In this document: in pieces, positions 33,336 through 45,500 of the stretch
Layout: each line of letters starts with the position of its first letter
Position numbering within the stretch: the stretch's first letter is position 1
Assembly: GCA_023853785.1 (NCBI GenBank)
Contig: JAJIRX010000622.1
Coordinates: 682,001-746,000 of the forward strand
Source: Psilocybe azurescens
Lineage: Eukaryota; Basidiomycota; Agaricomycetes; Agaricales; Agrocybaceae
Reading direction: 5' to 3'
Length of the DNA stretch: 64,000 nt
Made by a program: the position numbers and the translations under genes
Notes under the pieces: generated by a model
The model's input: the letters and a program-made list of their open reading frames with translations, nothing else
Told to the model about the DNA's origin: nothing
Database searches by the model: none

Positions 33336-35757
33336 TTACCTGCCCCAAATTTTTTCTCCATCTTCATCCATCATATCTCGAACCGCATAGATTCGACTCT
33401 GCGCGGGGACGGCAGCGCAGGCGCCTGGCCCCCTCCCCCCCCCTGGAAGCACGCCCATCGTGAACCGCTTGTTCGTCGAGCGTCACCGGCGCCGCTCCCT
33501 GCTGCTGCTGCTGCTGGCGTGCGGCGGTCGTGTTGTTCTTCCGCGCTGGGGACCCGTTCGCCGACCCCGGCGCGGAGCCCCTGCCATTCGCGGAGTTGGA
33601 GTTCGCGTTGGGGTTCTTGGCGTGTGCGGAGGGCGGCGGGCCAATGAGGCGCGCGACGGTGTAGGGCATCTCGTACCCCGCGCGCGTGGCGTAGGCGATG
33701 TACCTCGCGAGTTCGAGGTGCAGGTTCGGGTAGTACGTCGTCGATGCCTTGCGAGATATCTGTAGAATGGCATAAAAAAGCGGTATTTTGTTAACAAGAA
33801 ATATGAGAGAAGAGGAAGAGGAAGGAGAGCGGACGACGTACGAGGATAATGCGCTCGAATCCGGAAAGGAAAAGGTCTGTGTGGAAGCGGTACGCAGAGT
33901 GCTCGTGCTCTTTGGGCATGCCCAGTGCTTCGACGCATTTTGAGATCGCGTTGACGAGCTTCAGCTGAGTCGTCTATAAAAAGACCAGGACGCGCACGAA
34001 GTCAGTCAGTCCGTCAATGAACAAACAGAAAGAAGGGAGAAACGCACGAAATATCCCATAGCCTCAGACTCAACACCGCCGGTCATCCCACCTGGGGCTC
34101 TAGGTCTCTCGACACTATTTTCGTTTGTCTCTGACAGCACCCAGATCGTGTTGTTCGGATGGCAGAACACCCAGAAGTAGTCACGACACACGTCGGACAG
34201 CTCTTGAAGATAAGTCTTATAGATGCGCGGCAGATGCAGCGACTCGATGAATGCATGCGGCGAGACCGGTGCACCGGGGGATTCGGAAGGCGGTGGTGCG
34301 GGCGTCAGCAGCAGCGCGCGTATGAGCGAGAAGAAGTTCTTGTGTGGTGAGGGCAGTGTGACGAGGTTCGAGGTGACGACGGAAGCTTGGCTCTCCCAAG
34401 CTTCGCGCGGTCGTGAGGAGCCAGCAAGCAGGGAGCCATTGATGACGGCTTTGTTGTTTGTCGACGGGAGGGAGGAGGGAGGATAGAGGTCGAAGAGGAG
34501 GAGAAGAAGCTCAACGATGAGTTGCCGAGTGGCGACCTCTCCAGGCTTTTTGTCTGAGTATATAAGGGCGACAAGTTGCACGAAAGGCGTAGGGCAGGAA
34601 CTGCGCAGAGCGAAGCATCCGATGGATGATGTTGATAGTGCTTTGAAGCACCGAAGTAGTTCGTGAAGGACCTGGTCGTCATGTTGCTCTTCTCTGCGGA
34701 GATTGTGAGCCGTTGTTTAAAATTTATGAATATGTGGAGCCTACCTCCATTCCACTTCCAAAATCTCATTCAGTCTAGTCAAGAGGCCGGTGTAACCCCC
34801 AATTTCAAAAATTCCTCTGACCATCTACGACATAAAGTTGGTCCAAAGAAATCAGACATAAAGGTGATGGATACGTACGAGGCTGTTTCATTTCGAAGCA
34901 GAAGTCTCAGTTTCTTCAAGTCCTCGACATCCAACTGAGTACTCGACACACTAGCAAGGATGCTGCAGAACCGCGTAGGAGAAAGGTTCTTTGTGAGGAC
35001 GGCGCCTTTTCCTTGCCTGACTTGAGACCGGCAGCCAGGTCCAGGGTTGATGATGAGCTGGGCACCAGGTTGACCTGGCTCTTGGAGAACAGTCTAGTGC
35101 CCTCGAACGAAATGCCACGGTTGTGACTCGGCTTTCTGGGTGGCGACGAGAGGTAGGGTGAATGATGAGCTGACACGTGTGCCGATGAAAGACCCGGATA
35201 CGGGAGCTCGGAAGTATCGCCGGTTAGAGAGGCTATGGTTGGGTGCCGTGGAGAGTTCATGGAGTCGGTGCTGTGTGCTTTCCGGATAGCGAGGGACCGC
35301 GGGGTTGCGGGTGATGGTGGCTCGGGAGCGGGGCCCATGGCCATTGTTTGAGAGGACTTGAGCATGGCTGCCTTGACAGAGGCATCCATGCCATAGAGCT
35401 TGGGTCTCAGAGACGAAGGAATTTGGAGATCATCCTTCGAAACCATGGTTGGTTAGCAACTGACAGAGAAAAGAGGACTGTCGACGAGCAACTTACGAGA
35501 AGTTTGTCAAAAGCCTCTGCAGAGACAGGTGTGGGTGCCACAGCAGCACTATCTTTTGATCTCTTTGACTCTGTCTTTTTCTTCCTCTCGCTCCGCATGA
35601 ACCCCTTACTGGCTGAGCGGGACTTGTTGGTGGCTGGGAGATTTGTCTGGACGGTGAGAGTGGGCTGGTTCTCCTTTCCCTGGTCATCTGCGAGGGTTGT
35701 GAGAACAGTGAAGTCGGTAGAAGGGACTCGTCTGGCTGGGAGGATACCCTTGAACAT
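33336..35757 (-). CDS. Formin-like GBD/FH3 (armadillo) protein without FH1-FH2
   Basis: Six exons on the minus strand: 35757-35497, 35434-34879, 34816-34746, 34693-34048, 33973-33842, 33759-33336, about 696 residues. A Ser/Pro-rich disordered N terminus is followed by helical repeats typical of the GTPase-binding/FH3 part of diaphanous formins: LKKLRLLLRNE, then GGYTGLLTRLNEILEVEW, VLHELLRCFKAL, and long Leu-rich helices. The C terminus has a Gln run (QQQQQQ) and ends DEDGEKIWGR. No FH1 proline region or FH2 actin-binding domain follows. Expected role: Rho-GTPase-linked regulation of polarity or actin, by analogy. Three one-base corrections are needed, at T3 34990-34992, C4 34797-34800 and C9 33435-33443. 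Taken literally, the last frame ends at 33364 instead. Its 3' part was copied into unit 1 of the tandem duplication. Confidence 0.66.
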
Positions 35758-36837
35758 GGTCAAAGCTAAAGGTGAATAGTTCCAAATCAGGCCATGGTTC
35801 AAATTCTAACGCGTCGCATCACGTGTAAGTTGTCCCGGATACCGCACCTGTCACAAAGTCGCGTCGCCCACAGGGGTATGTGACTGTCACCGTTTACCCG
35901 ATGTGTGCACTCCCTTTGTCTTATAACGCCTACAAAAGACTGACAAAAGATGTTCTTTCTTTCCTCCTTCCACCACCCATGTCTCTCCTTGACCTTGTCT
36001 GCAATGTTTTCAACACCCCCAAAGGCCCTCCTTTTCGATTTCCTGGCTCACGGTGATCCTTAATTGCTTCAATTTACGGTATCTTCCCGGTCATTAGGTC
36101 ATCGCAACGCAAATTAAACCAGCGCACGCCCGTGCCAATTGTCCAAGGCCTATAGAGTTCTCCCGACCTATACGCAGACCCCAGCTATTCAGTTCTCATT
36201 AAACCGGGCTTCCTGGCAAACCGCTATACTCCAACAGGCCTTGCGGTGCCGTATCTCATTGTCAATAGCCTAATCGCCACACCATATATTGGAACTTCCT
36301 ACTTCGTTGCTCATCTCGCCTCGATTCAATTACTAGATCTCTATGCCCCCAGCTTCCATTTACTCTCAACTATTTTGTCGCTGCCTGCATGATGCGTTCC
36401 CACGTGTTTTCCAGATCCGGACCACTCTTTTGTTTTCCAGCTGGGCTGCTACTATTCTCGGCTTTTCTCGCGACTCTACCTTACAAAATTAGCGGCCGCT
36501 ATTAATGTCTTTTATTGTCTTTCTATGCTTGTGTCAGCATATGAAAGCTTGACTATCTAGTTTTGTAGACCCGGGGACTACCTTATTGTGTTGGGCTTAT
36601 TGTCTTATTTCCCGCCTGGGTATGCCCAATATAGCTCAGAAAGAACAATTAGACCTGGTCGTGCGCTATCGGCGTGCGGCTGCTATGCGCGTTGAATTCA
36701 TTCTGGCGTGCGCACGAGCATATTTCGCCAAGCACTATAAAGCCGCTAGCGTCGAACGCTCACTTCCTCAGACCCCTTCGAATCTCTCGCGCAACCTACT
36801 TCCGTTTCTTCTCTAAAAAATCATCCTCGATTCTGAA
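35758..36837. other. Intergenic region between formin-like and pheromone genes
   Basis: Divergent promoter region. A frame at 36586-36816 overlaps the pheromone leader and is not supported. Confidence 0.5.
36736..36741 (+). promoter_or_regulatory. TATA box of the pheromone precursor gene
   Basis: TATAAA lies 96 bp upstream of the ATG at 36838, followed by a C/T-rich leader. Confidence 0.55.
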
Positions 36838-36960
36838 ATGGACGCTTTCACCACTATCGCCAGCTTCTTCGCTTCCATTTCCACCTCTGAGGATGTCTCG
36901 GTGCCCTCAAACGAGGAGACCAATGGGTCAGGCGGCAACGCCTACTGTGTCGTCGCATGA
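36838..36960 (+). CDS. Lipopeptide mating-pheromone precursor (CaaX)
   Basis: A 40-codon intronless gene, too short for usual ORF cut-offs. It begins MDAFTTIASFFASIS, the MD-(A/S)-F-T-T opening common in homobasidiomycete pheromone precursors. A polar acidic middle with paired acidic residues (PSNEET) is followed by a Gly/Asn-rich stretch, and it ends NAYCVVA, a C-a-a-X box with Cys four residues from the end. Known family members are farnesylated and carboxymethylated at that Cys and cut near a charged pair, releasing a peptide of roughly 9-14 residues. By analogy the mature peptide would be the Gly-rich C terminus, recognised by a Ste3-type receptor of a compatible partner. No receptor gene is in the window, so this may be the edge of a B mating-type locus or a stand-alone pheromone-like gene. 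Start, CaaX and TATA all agree. Confidence 0.8.
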   Translation: MDAFTTIASFFASISTSEDVSVPSNEETNGSGGNAYCVVA

Positions 36961-37873
36961 GATGTTTTAATTCCTCATCGCGCATTGACGACTGTAACAT
37001 TATTATCGTGAGTATCTCTGGCTTTTTCTCCCTCGATCTTCCACTCATTGTCGCTTTCTTTCCTCAGCGCATTTTTTCATCACGACCGGGACCACCAACA
37101 CCAATATCATCACCTCATCGTTATCATCATCATCATTTGTGACATTACCAACGACAATCACAGCAACCTTTTTAAAGTGCACTGGCATTACCTTCGACCT
37201 TCTTCACCACACGCATTTACGCCTGCACTATTGGTATTAAACCATTTCGACCTTCGCATTAATCAACTTTTTGTTTTTGTTTTTCATTGGCTTCAAGGCC
37301 GGAGTACGAGTAGAAGGACTCTCTACATAGGATATTACAACAAAAATGCAATATTACCGCAAAATACTAGCAAATGTTTTATATGCTGTGGATGATTTTG
37401 AGATGAGAATGTTGTTGCGACAGCAGCGACACATACGGCCGTACAGGCCCACACGAGCATTGCGCTGATGTGATCGGCGTAAGTAACAGTGTTTGATGGG
37501 GATTACGTTACTGAAAGACGGACGCAAAAGTTATCATCGCTCTCAACTCTCCTAAATCCTTGCTACCACGATATTGGCGTTGAATGTTTTTGACAATGAA
37601 ACGTCTACCATGCAGAGCCTTGCAGCTCCTTGCAGCAGCCGCCTAATGACGATTTGATGACAATCATTTCTCCGTCCGCCAATCGCGACAATTACTTATG
37701 CAAATTGGAACACGAAGCGCGTTTTACATCTTGGCTACAGCGACAACGGCGATCTACATACATGTAACACAAGATGGCCCTGATTCCAACTCTAACGGTT
37801 AAATAGCGAACGGTGTCTAGTGGACCGCCCTCCAGACTCCCGAGACCATATCTTCAAATCATCGACAAGCAAA
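36961..37873. other. Intergenic region
   Basis: 3' flank of the pheromone gene and 5' flank of EF-hand/ZZ copy C. It has ATC/CAT-rich simple stretches near 37090-37140. No gene or second CaaX peptide was recognised. Confidence 0.5.
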
Positions 37874-40800
37874 ATGTCCTCCCTCTTCGGCAGAAAAAGG
37901 CCAAAAAGCAGAAGGGAGCGCAGATGCGCCGCCACCGCCAATGCCAGAGCCACAGACGCAGGGTCTTGATGGATTCCTGAAGCAAGAATACAAGCAATGG
38001 GAGAAGGCACATGTAAAGATGAAGGACTCACCGCCTCCTGATGGACACGACTATCTCAAGCATGCTGCGAATCTGCTGGCCCTGCTAGAAGGCATGGGGG
38101 CTGGGGATACGTTGTTTTCTAAAGGTGCGCGATGAGTTTTTGGATATTGCTTCGTAAAATGGCTGATCGGTGTGGTTGTGTATTTAGCTGTGATAGAGGC
38201 TTTCAAGGCGGCGGTGTTGTTCGAGCAGGATCGACGAGAGAACGATGCCCGCGTTACTTCTGTGTTTCTTGCGCAGACGGATATGATGCGCGTGCTGCTC
38301 GAGTACGGCAGCCTTTTCATCTCAGTATCTTTTCCAAGGCTGATATGATACATCTTACGCGCAGCGTCGACGACATCACGAATCGTCGCCGGAACAGACC
38401 AAACGCAGACGTCCTTCGGTCAGATGCTACGCTCAACGACACTCTTATGGCTATTCAGAAAGAAATCAAGTCGTGTGGAAATAGCATAGACACGTATTAC
38501 AACGAGTCGCGGTTCGGTATGCGTGCTCCTTTTCTCCGGCGTCATTTCGTCCTCTCATACCACCAACTTTCTCAGTGAAATTTTGGAAATCGCAGGACTG
38601 GAAGGAGAGGATCTTGGGCCACATCGAGCGGTTCAACAAGTTCCGCGTCGAACTCCAGCAAACGCTCTCTATCCAGGTCGCATCGGGGGTGGAAGATCTA
38701 GTCTCCAAGATGGACATCGTGCTCGCGCTTTTTCACGCCGAAGCACGACTGGGAGAAGGCGCTGGACGCGAAGACGCGGCAACTGCAAGGCAGCACGAGC
38801 GACCTGTGGGCCGCGGACACGCTGCAGTCCCTGATCTCGGTCACCCAGGACCCGTCCGCCGTCTCGTCCAGCGTGGCGTTTGCGGCGGACATGCAGCTGT
38901 TTAAAGTGAAGAAGGAGCTGGAACTGTCGTTGGACACGCTGTGTGATAAGAATTTGAATAAGTTTGAGATGAAGCTGAGCTTCCATGCGCAGCAGATGGA
39001 ATTGGCCATAGCCAATTCGGCTCAGCTGGTCATTCAGTCTTTGTCCGGTCCTAGTGATCGTCTAGTCAATGAAGTCAGTTTTCTTGTTTCGCCCTTTCTT
39101 ATCAGTTCTGATGTTATGCTGTCACAGGATTTGAAGCAACTATGGAAGGAGATGGTAACACTCTTCATCATCCACATTCGATGTCGCCTCATATTTCTAT
39201 AGGATTGGATCTTTTGCGTCGAGAACAAATTCTTCGTCAGCGCCCTCTTCGAGTTCTACCTCGACCGGTTTTCAACGAACAGGAACATCTCAGCTGCTCC
39301 TCCCAAAGAGGGCGAAACGGCATCGGAAAGCCAGAAAGGCACGGTCGACTGGTTCAAGCAGCTGTTCTCCCTTTCCGTCTCTGCCCCAAAGTTCAGCTTT
39401 TTGTCAAGGCTGGGGCTATCAACCATCCGGACGCATGGACACTGGAGTATATCGCCTTGAATGGAGACCAGATCACACGAGCTATTGATAATGATTCTTC
39501 TGGGTTCATCAGAATTAGCGAGGCCAATACATTTGCGCAGCAGTGTCCCAGAGGGTGGAGTCTCCCACAGTGGTGTGCATATTCCGCGGCAGGTGGGTAA
39601 TATTGCTTTTTACGTTGAATGCGTTGTGTTAATTTATTTCTCACCTGTAAAGGTTGGGCGTATGAAGCGCGCATATATCGCAGACGTATCAGTCACCTCA
39701 CATTCAAATTGACGGAAATGCAAGCCAGCGGTAAGCACATCTCGAACTCCTTTCTTCGTAGGTGTAGTAAGACTCACTGATCTTACGCTCCATAGTTCTC
39801 GACAGCAATCGCGGTTATCTCTTCCTGTTCTCGCTTGTTAATTTCTGCACTATCTGCCACGCCTTTACCCGCGAGCCGACGACAAGTCAGGATGCGCATA
39901 CATTTGCGCCGGAGCTACGGGAGCTAGTCAAGGAGAAGGTCCTCCAGCAGGATGATCTGTATCGCGAACATCTGCAATCTTTGAGGTGGACTGTTGAAGA
40001 CGAGTCGACTATCCATCTGCTTTATGGTGAAAAGGATCCAGAAAAGGTAAACTTTCTAAATTCTAGTATCTTGTCTGGAAACACGCCTCGCTGACGCCTC
40101 TTGTCTTCTATGTGCTCTAGTATATTCTGCAATTCTGCACTCTCATGCTGGAGCAGCTGTTGGCTCTCTGTACTGTGTGCCGTACGGCTACGGTGGATGT
40201 AAGAGAGTGGCTTCGCCTGTCTGCGGCCTTCCGCGTAATGAGAGAGGTCACTGTCAGACGAGTTTCTGAACTAGGCGGTGCGTCCGTTCCCGACACACAA
40301 TTCCTTGCTTCTGGCTAATACGATCGTATCCAGCGAGATTCGAAATTTCAAAAGACTCGGTAGAAGGTAAGTCGTATTATATTTGTTATTTCGACGCGTC
40401 TTGACTAGCCTTGGTATACTTATTTAGACATTGCGACGTACCATGGGGGATATGGTCCTATGTCGTGCATGAGCTCGACATCGATAAGATCGACACCCTC
40501 AACGTTGACATGTTCGTGCCATATTCACGGGAAGAGCTGGCCGAAGCTCTCGCTGATAGGCCTATCCTCGATGATTTCCCGCCAACGATGACCCCTCCGT
40601 ATTTGGAGTATCCAATTTGGGAGAATTATGTGAAGACGCTCGACCCAGCGGACGTCCCTGCGTCGATACCGAGGACGTGGGATCCGATCGACGATACTTT
40701 GTTCAGCCACCTGGCGGACAGGACTGCCAATGCGGACTTCCCCTTTACTGGGTGAGTGGCGATTTCTAGACCCTGAAAGCCTGTGTGATGTATGACTGAC

Positions 40801-41994
40801 TATATACAACTCACTAGATGGGGCTGTGATCGATGCAGAAACATACAAACTCAAGAACGGCGCTATACATGTCTCAAGTGTTCAGGTAACTGATCATCTC
40901 CTATTAAAGAATTCGGAACCTTACTGTGCTTGCGCAGGACTTGATTTCTGCCGCGATTGCCTCAGGCTTGAACCCAACGAACACGTCGCGAACCACTCCC
41001 CCTCCATACATACCTGCTTGTGTCCTTCGTGTTCATGCCTGAGGAACAGCAGAGGATAAATTTGGAAGCGGAGAATGTTCTTGAGCAGCTTCAACAACAG
41101 TACCGTGCACAGCAACGGTCCACCTCTGCTTCGGCGGCGGCAGCTACAAAAGAGAAGGATGGTGTTTCTAAGGAGAAAGTTGAGACCTCTCAAGAGGAAA
41201 GCGCCTTAGAGACAGAGAAAGAAGAGGCGGTGGCACAAAGCGAAGAAGCTCCGTCAGAGGATGTGGCCCTAGGAGAAGACGAAGCTATGCCCCAGGAAAT
41301 GGCTGAGCTGCCCCAAGAAGAAGAGACCAAGAAACATGGGACCCCGACTCTTCCAATTAGCGATGAAGATAATAAGGTAGAAATCAAGGAAAACGGAGAT
41401 ACATCTCCAGACGATGCAGAGACGAAAATTGCTGACAGGGTCCCAGAAAGCACTCCAGTCAACAAGTCATTTATATGCGGACGCTGTGTTGAACCCATCT
41501 CTTGGGACTCTGATTTCTTCCGATGTGTAGGCCATTTGTGTCAGAGTATGTCGTTGCATTTTTTCTTTACTTTTCACGCTCTGACATCTGCAATTGAATC
41601 TGTAGATTATTATCTCTGCCAGAAGTGTCTTCCTGAGCGGTTTGATGCCAACGAAGATGATCATCAATGGTGGCACTCACTTCTTTGTCTCCGAAAAGAC
41701 CTCATAGTCAACACTTCCTCTGACACACCCTCTTCGGAAGTCATCGAAACCAATGAAAAACCAAAAGCGGACGCGACCGACGAGGTTGCAAATGACGACA
41801 AGCCGGCAGCCTCCGATTCTACCATCCATGTCAGAATATCCAACATTGAAGAAAAGTTGTCGATTTTGGACAATATCCATTCATGCAACTCTGCTCTAGA
41901 GCAGAAAGTGGAGAGACTCGAGGCCAAGTTGGACAACGTGATGGCGGCATTGGAAACCTTGCTGGGAAATTTGCCCGGAAAGAGTGTTGCTTGA
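37874..41994 (+). CDS. EF-hand and double zinc-finger protein, copy C (several frame breaks)
   Basis: Same exon plan as copy A. Landmarks: QEYKQWEKAHVKMKDSP, RRENDARVTSVFLAQTDMM, SCGNSIDTYYNESRF, DWIFCVENKFFVSALFEFY, EF-hand DNDSSGFIRISE, WCAYSAAG, first zinc module (CDRCRN...CLKCSG...CRDC), second (CGRCVE...CVGHLCQ...CQKC, HQWWH), coiled coil near the end (IEEKLSILDN, VERLEAKLDNVM). The start at 37874 (MSSLFGRK) needs a one-base change in the A5 run 37894-37898; 37941 (MPEPQTQG) is an internal alternative. Further one-base breaks: T5 38729-38733, G4 39412-39415, G5 40445-40449, CC 41013-41014. The first exon is preceded by a Pro-rich insert not found in copies A and B. Most of the linker between the zinc modules is Glu/Ala-rich. 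The spread of breaks could reflect base-call errors or early decay. Confidence 0.72.
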
Positions 41995-42568
41995 TACGAT
42001 GAATCATGAATAACCTGCTTTGGTGGCAGTTCAAACATGAACGACAGGCGTTATCAACGGTATATTTATACGACTTCACGACTGTCATCTTGCCGAACCT
42101 GGGAACTTTGACGCCCGTGCCGAAAGAAGGGCGTTGTATCAGTTCTGTTCGCATTGGTTGTATGGAATGGGACTAGCCAATAGGGCGAATGCCACCAAGG
42201 CTGATGGCAAAGGCAACTTTTGCTAGAATGCAGCTCAGCAATCTGAGCATGTTGCTCTGTGCCCAAATTAAATTTGTTCAACCTACGGACTGCGGCGGTC
42301 ACGGAATAGGATTCACGGGACATCTTTTTCGGCTAAGTACGCAACGAAGATCAGTCGCCAGTGATAAGATAGTTGATCCGTGGAAAGACCTCTCCTGTTA
42401 TGACTGTCTTTAAGGGTTTGATCAATTTGGGTATTGAAAACGCCGAGCGATTTAACAGGATGGTGACATGATGATATTCGGATTACAAGCCCGTGAGGCT
42501 ATTTAATCACTCATAATAACGTCGAAAATCCCTCTTCGAGCTTCAAATTCCAGATCCTACCTTTCATA
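41995..42568. other. Spacer between copies C and D
   Basis: 574 bp holding the 3' flank of C and the promoter of D. No other feature is seen. Confidence 0.6.
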
Positions 42569-45500
42569 ATGGGCGCCGACGTTGTCCTCGATGGTTTTCT
42601 TCAACAAGAATACAAACAATGGGAGAAAACACACGCGAAGATGAAAGACTCGCCACCGCCGGATGGACATGACTACCTCAAGCATGCAAACAATCTACTG
42701 GTGCTACTGGAAGGTGTATCTGAATTGCATCCTATTGCTAAAGGTGAGGGTCGATTCAAATTGCTCAGTATGGTCTTTAACGGATTGAATGATCTCTTAA
42801 GCCGTGGTCGTGAGTTTCAAAGCAGCGGTGATGTTCGAGCAAGATAGACGGGAGAACGATGCACGTGTTACCGCTGTCTTTCTTGCACAAACGGATGTTA
42901 TGCGCGTTTTACTCGAGTATGAATCTCTGTTTCTAGTATGACTTCTGCAGCTGACCTTTGGTTGCAGTGTCGACGATCTTGCCAGTCGCCGCCGGCACAG
43001 ATCAGACGCAGATGTCCTTAGAACAAGTGCCACCCTTGGCGAGATTCTGTTAGCAATCCAGAAAGAAATCAAATCTTGCGGAAATAGCATCGACACCTAT
43101 TATAAAGAGTCCCGGTTCGGTGAGAACACTCGTTTTTCTAGCATATCTTTTGCTTACCTTGTCGTCAGTCAAATTTTGGAAAGCCCAGGATTGGAAAAAC
43201 AGAATGTTGGGGCACATCGATCGATTCAATAAGTTTCGGCTCGAACTACAGCAGACTCTTTCGGTTCAGGTTGCTTCTGGAGTGGAAGATATAGTTTTCA
43301 AGATGGACGCAGTTCTTTCCCGATTATACACGCCGAAATACGATTGGGAGAAGAACCTGGATGTGAAAACTCGTGGGCCAGGGTTTAGCGACCTTTCGTG
43401 GATGGATAACAGCGATACTCTCCAAAATTTAATTTGGGAAACGCAAGATCCGTCTTTATCAATTATACCCCTGCAGGAGCCCCTGCAGATGATATCTCTA
43501 TTCAAATGGCGTCTGAAATGCAGCTTTCCAGAGTGAAGAAAGACATTCAGCAATCACTAGATGCTCTCTGCGAAAGGAATATGGACGTGTTCGAGTTAAG
43601 ACTCAATTTCCACGCACAGCAGATGGAACAAGCTATAGTCAACTCGGCTCATCTAGTTATTCAGTCATTGTCAGGTCCAAGTGACCGTCTTGTCAATGAG
43701 GTATGTCCCCGTTACTCTCTTGGATAAACACTAATTTTTAAATCTTAAGGATTTGCGGCAACTATGGAAAGAGATGGTATCTATACTATATTAATCTCAG
43801 GTTCACCACTTTGTACTCATTTATATATTGCCAGGATTGGATATTCTGTGTTGAAAACAAGTTCTTCGTTAGCGCATTGTTCGAGTTTTATCTCGATCGT
43901 TTCTCGAGTCACCGAACCCTTCATAAATTTCATCATACAGAGGATGACAATGAGCAGAGGCCATGCGGGAAACCCGCGACAGGTCTACCGTATTGGCTGA
44001 TCAGTTGTTTGCGTCGGTGGCTGTTCCTAAGTTCAGTTTTTTGTCCAGGTTGGGTGCTCTGAACCACCCTGACTCTTGGACATTGGAGTATATTGCCCTT
44101 CATGGACATCATATCACCCAAGCCATCGACAATGATAGTTCGGGATTCATTCGCATCAGCGAGGCGAATGCATTTACTCATCAGATCCCCAAAGGATGGA
44201 GTCTTCCGCAATGGTGCGCATATTCTGCAGCAGGTGTGTAATACTTTTTGGCAGAATCCTAACTCCTGTATAATACTCACATTGACATATGCAGGATGGG
44301 CATACGAAGCGCGCATTTATCGCAGACGTATTGGTAAGATCATGGCAATATTGACAGATATGCAACCCAAGGGTACTAGACACCTTTTTTAAAAAAAATA
44401 TGAGCAGTGATCACTAACGGTACTCGATGCAGTTCTTGCCAGTAATCGAAGTTATCTAATCATATTTTCGCTCATCAACTTCTACGCTACGTACCACGCC
44501 TTTACCCGTGAGCCAACAGGTCAGAACATTCCTCCACCGACCCCGGAGTTGCGCGAGCTTGTCAAGCAAAAGGTCCTTGAGCAGGACACTGTATACCGTG
44601 GCCATCTGAGGACATTGAGATGGACCATAGACGATGAATCCACACTTCATTTACTTTACGGAGAAATGGCTCCTGAAAAGGTGAGTTGCTGTATTTGATT
44701 ATGCGACTTCTCGCTAATAAAATGTTTGTTTTATGTTAGTATATTCTTCAATTTGGAACTCTTATGTTAGAGCAGTTTCTAGCAGTGGTGGAATTGTGTC
44801 GCACATTCACAATAGATGCCAAAGAGTGGCTTCGCCTGTCCTCAGCGTTCCGCGTGATGAGAGAAATCTCTGTTAAACGAGTGTCTGAACTGCAAGGTAG
44901 GCTATATTGATTATCATTGTAACCTAATCTAATACAACGACGATACTTAGCAAGATTTGAAAACGATCATAACGAGTCAGGAAGTAAGTTTTTTCTTGCT
45001 ACTCAATCCGATAAAGTGCGCTTATTTGATCCAGATATTGCTACCTACTATGGTGGAATCTGGTCCTTCGTCAGACAGCGTTTGGACACCGGTAAATTAG
45101 GAGAGGGTATGACACCATATACCGCACAAGAATTGGATGACTACCTTGCCGATCTCCCTATACTTGACGACTATGCTATACCAACGGAACCGTCTCCTTA
45201 TTTGCAGTATCAAACCTGGGACGAATACACCAAAACTCTGGGTGACGAAGCAGATGTCCCCCCTGTGATACCGAAGACATGGAGCCCTGTGGATGATACC
45301 GCTTTGCCCCACCTATGCGCTAGAGCATATATCGCGGATTTTCCAATGACGGGGTATGTTTCTACAATTAAGTTTCAACGATTTTGCCCAGGAGTTCATT
45401 ATATATTTCTCTCGTGAAGATGGAACTGTGATCGATGTGCACGAACGCCAGCTCAAGAAAAACGCTACAGATGTATTGATATAAACTGCCCTGGTTAGTA

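Larger units (their letters stand above)
25716..34149 (+). repeat. Tandem segmental duplication, unit 2
   Basis: Second head-to-tail unit: upstream region, EF-hand/ZZ copy B, 3' flank and the 3' half of the formin-like gene, which here continues intact past the breakpoint. The joint shares only a base or so between the two ends (...ATCGT/ACTCGAG versus ...TTT/ACTCGAG at 18293), suggesting non-homologous or microhomology joining. Confidence 0.85.

Noticed and set aside
36586..36816. 76-codon plus-strand frame upstream of the pheromone gene
   Set aside because: No domain or signal. It overlaps the pheromone promoter and TATA box.
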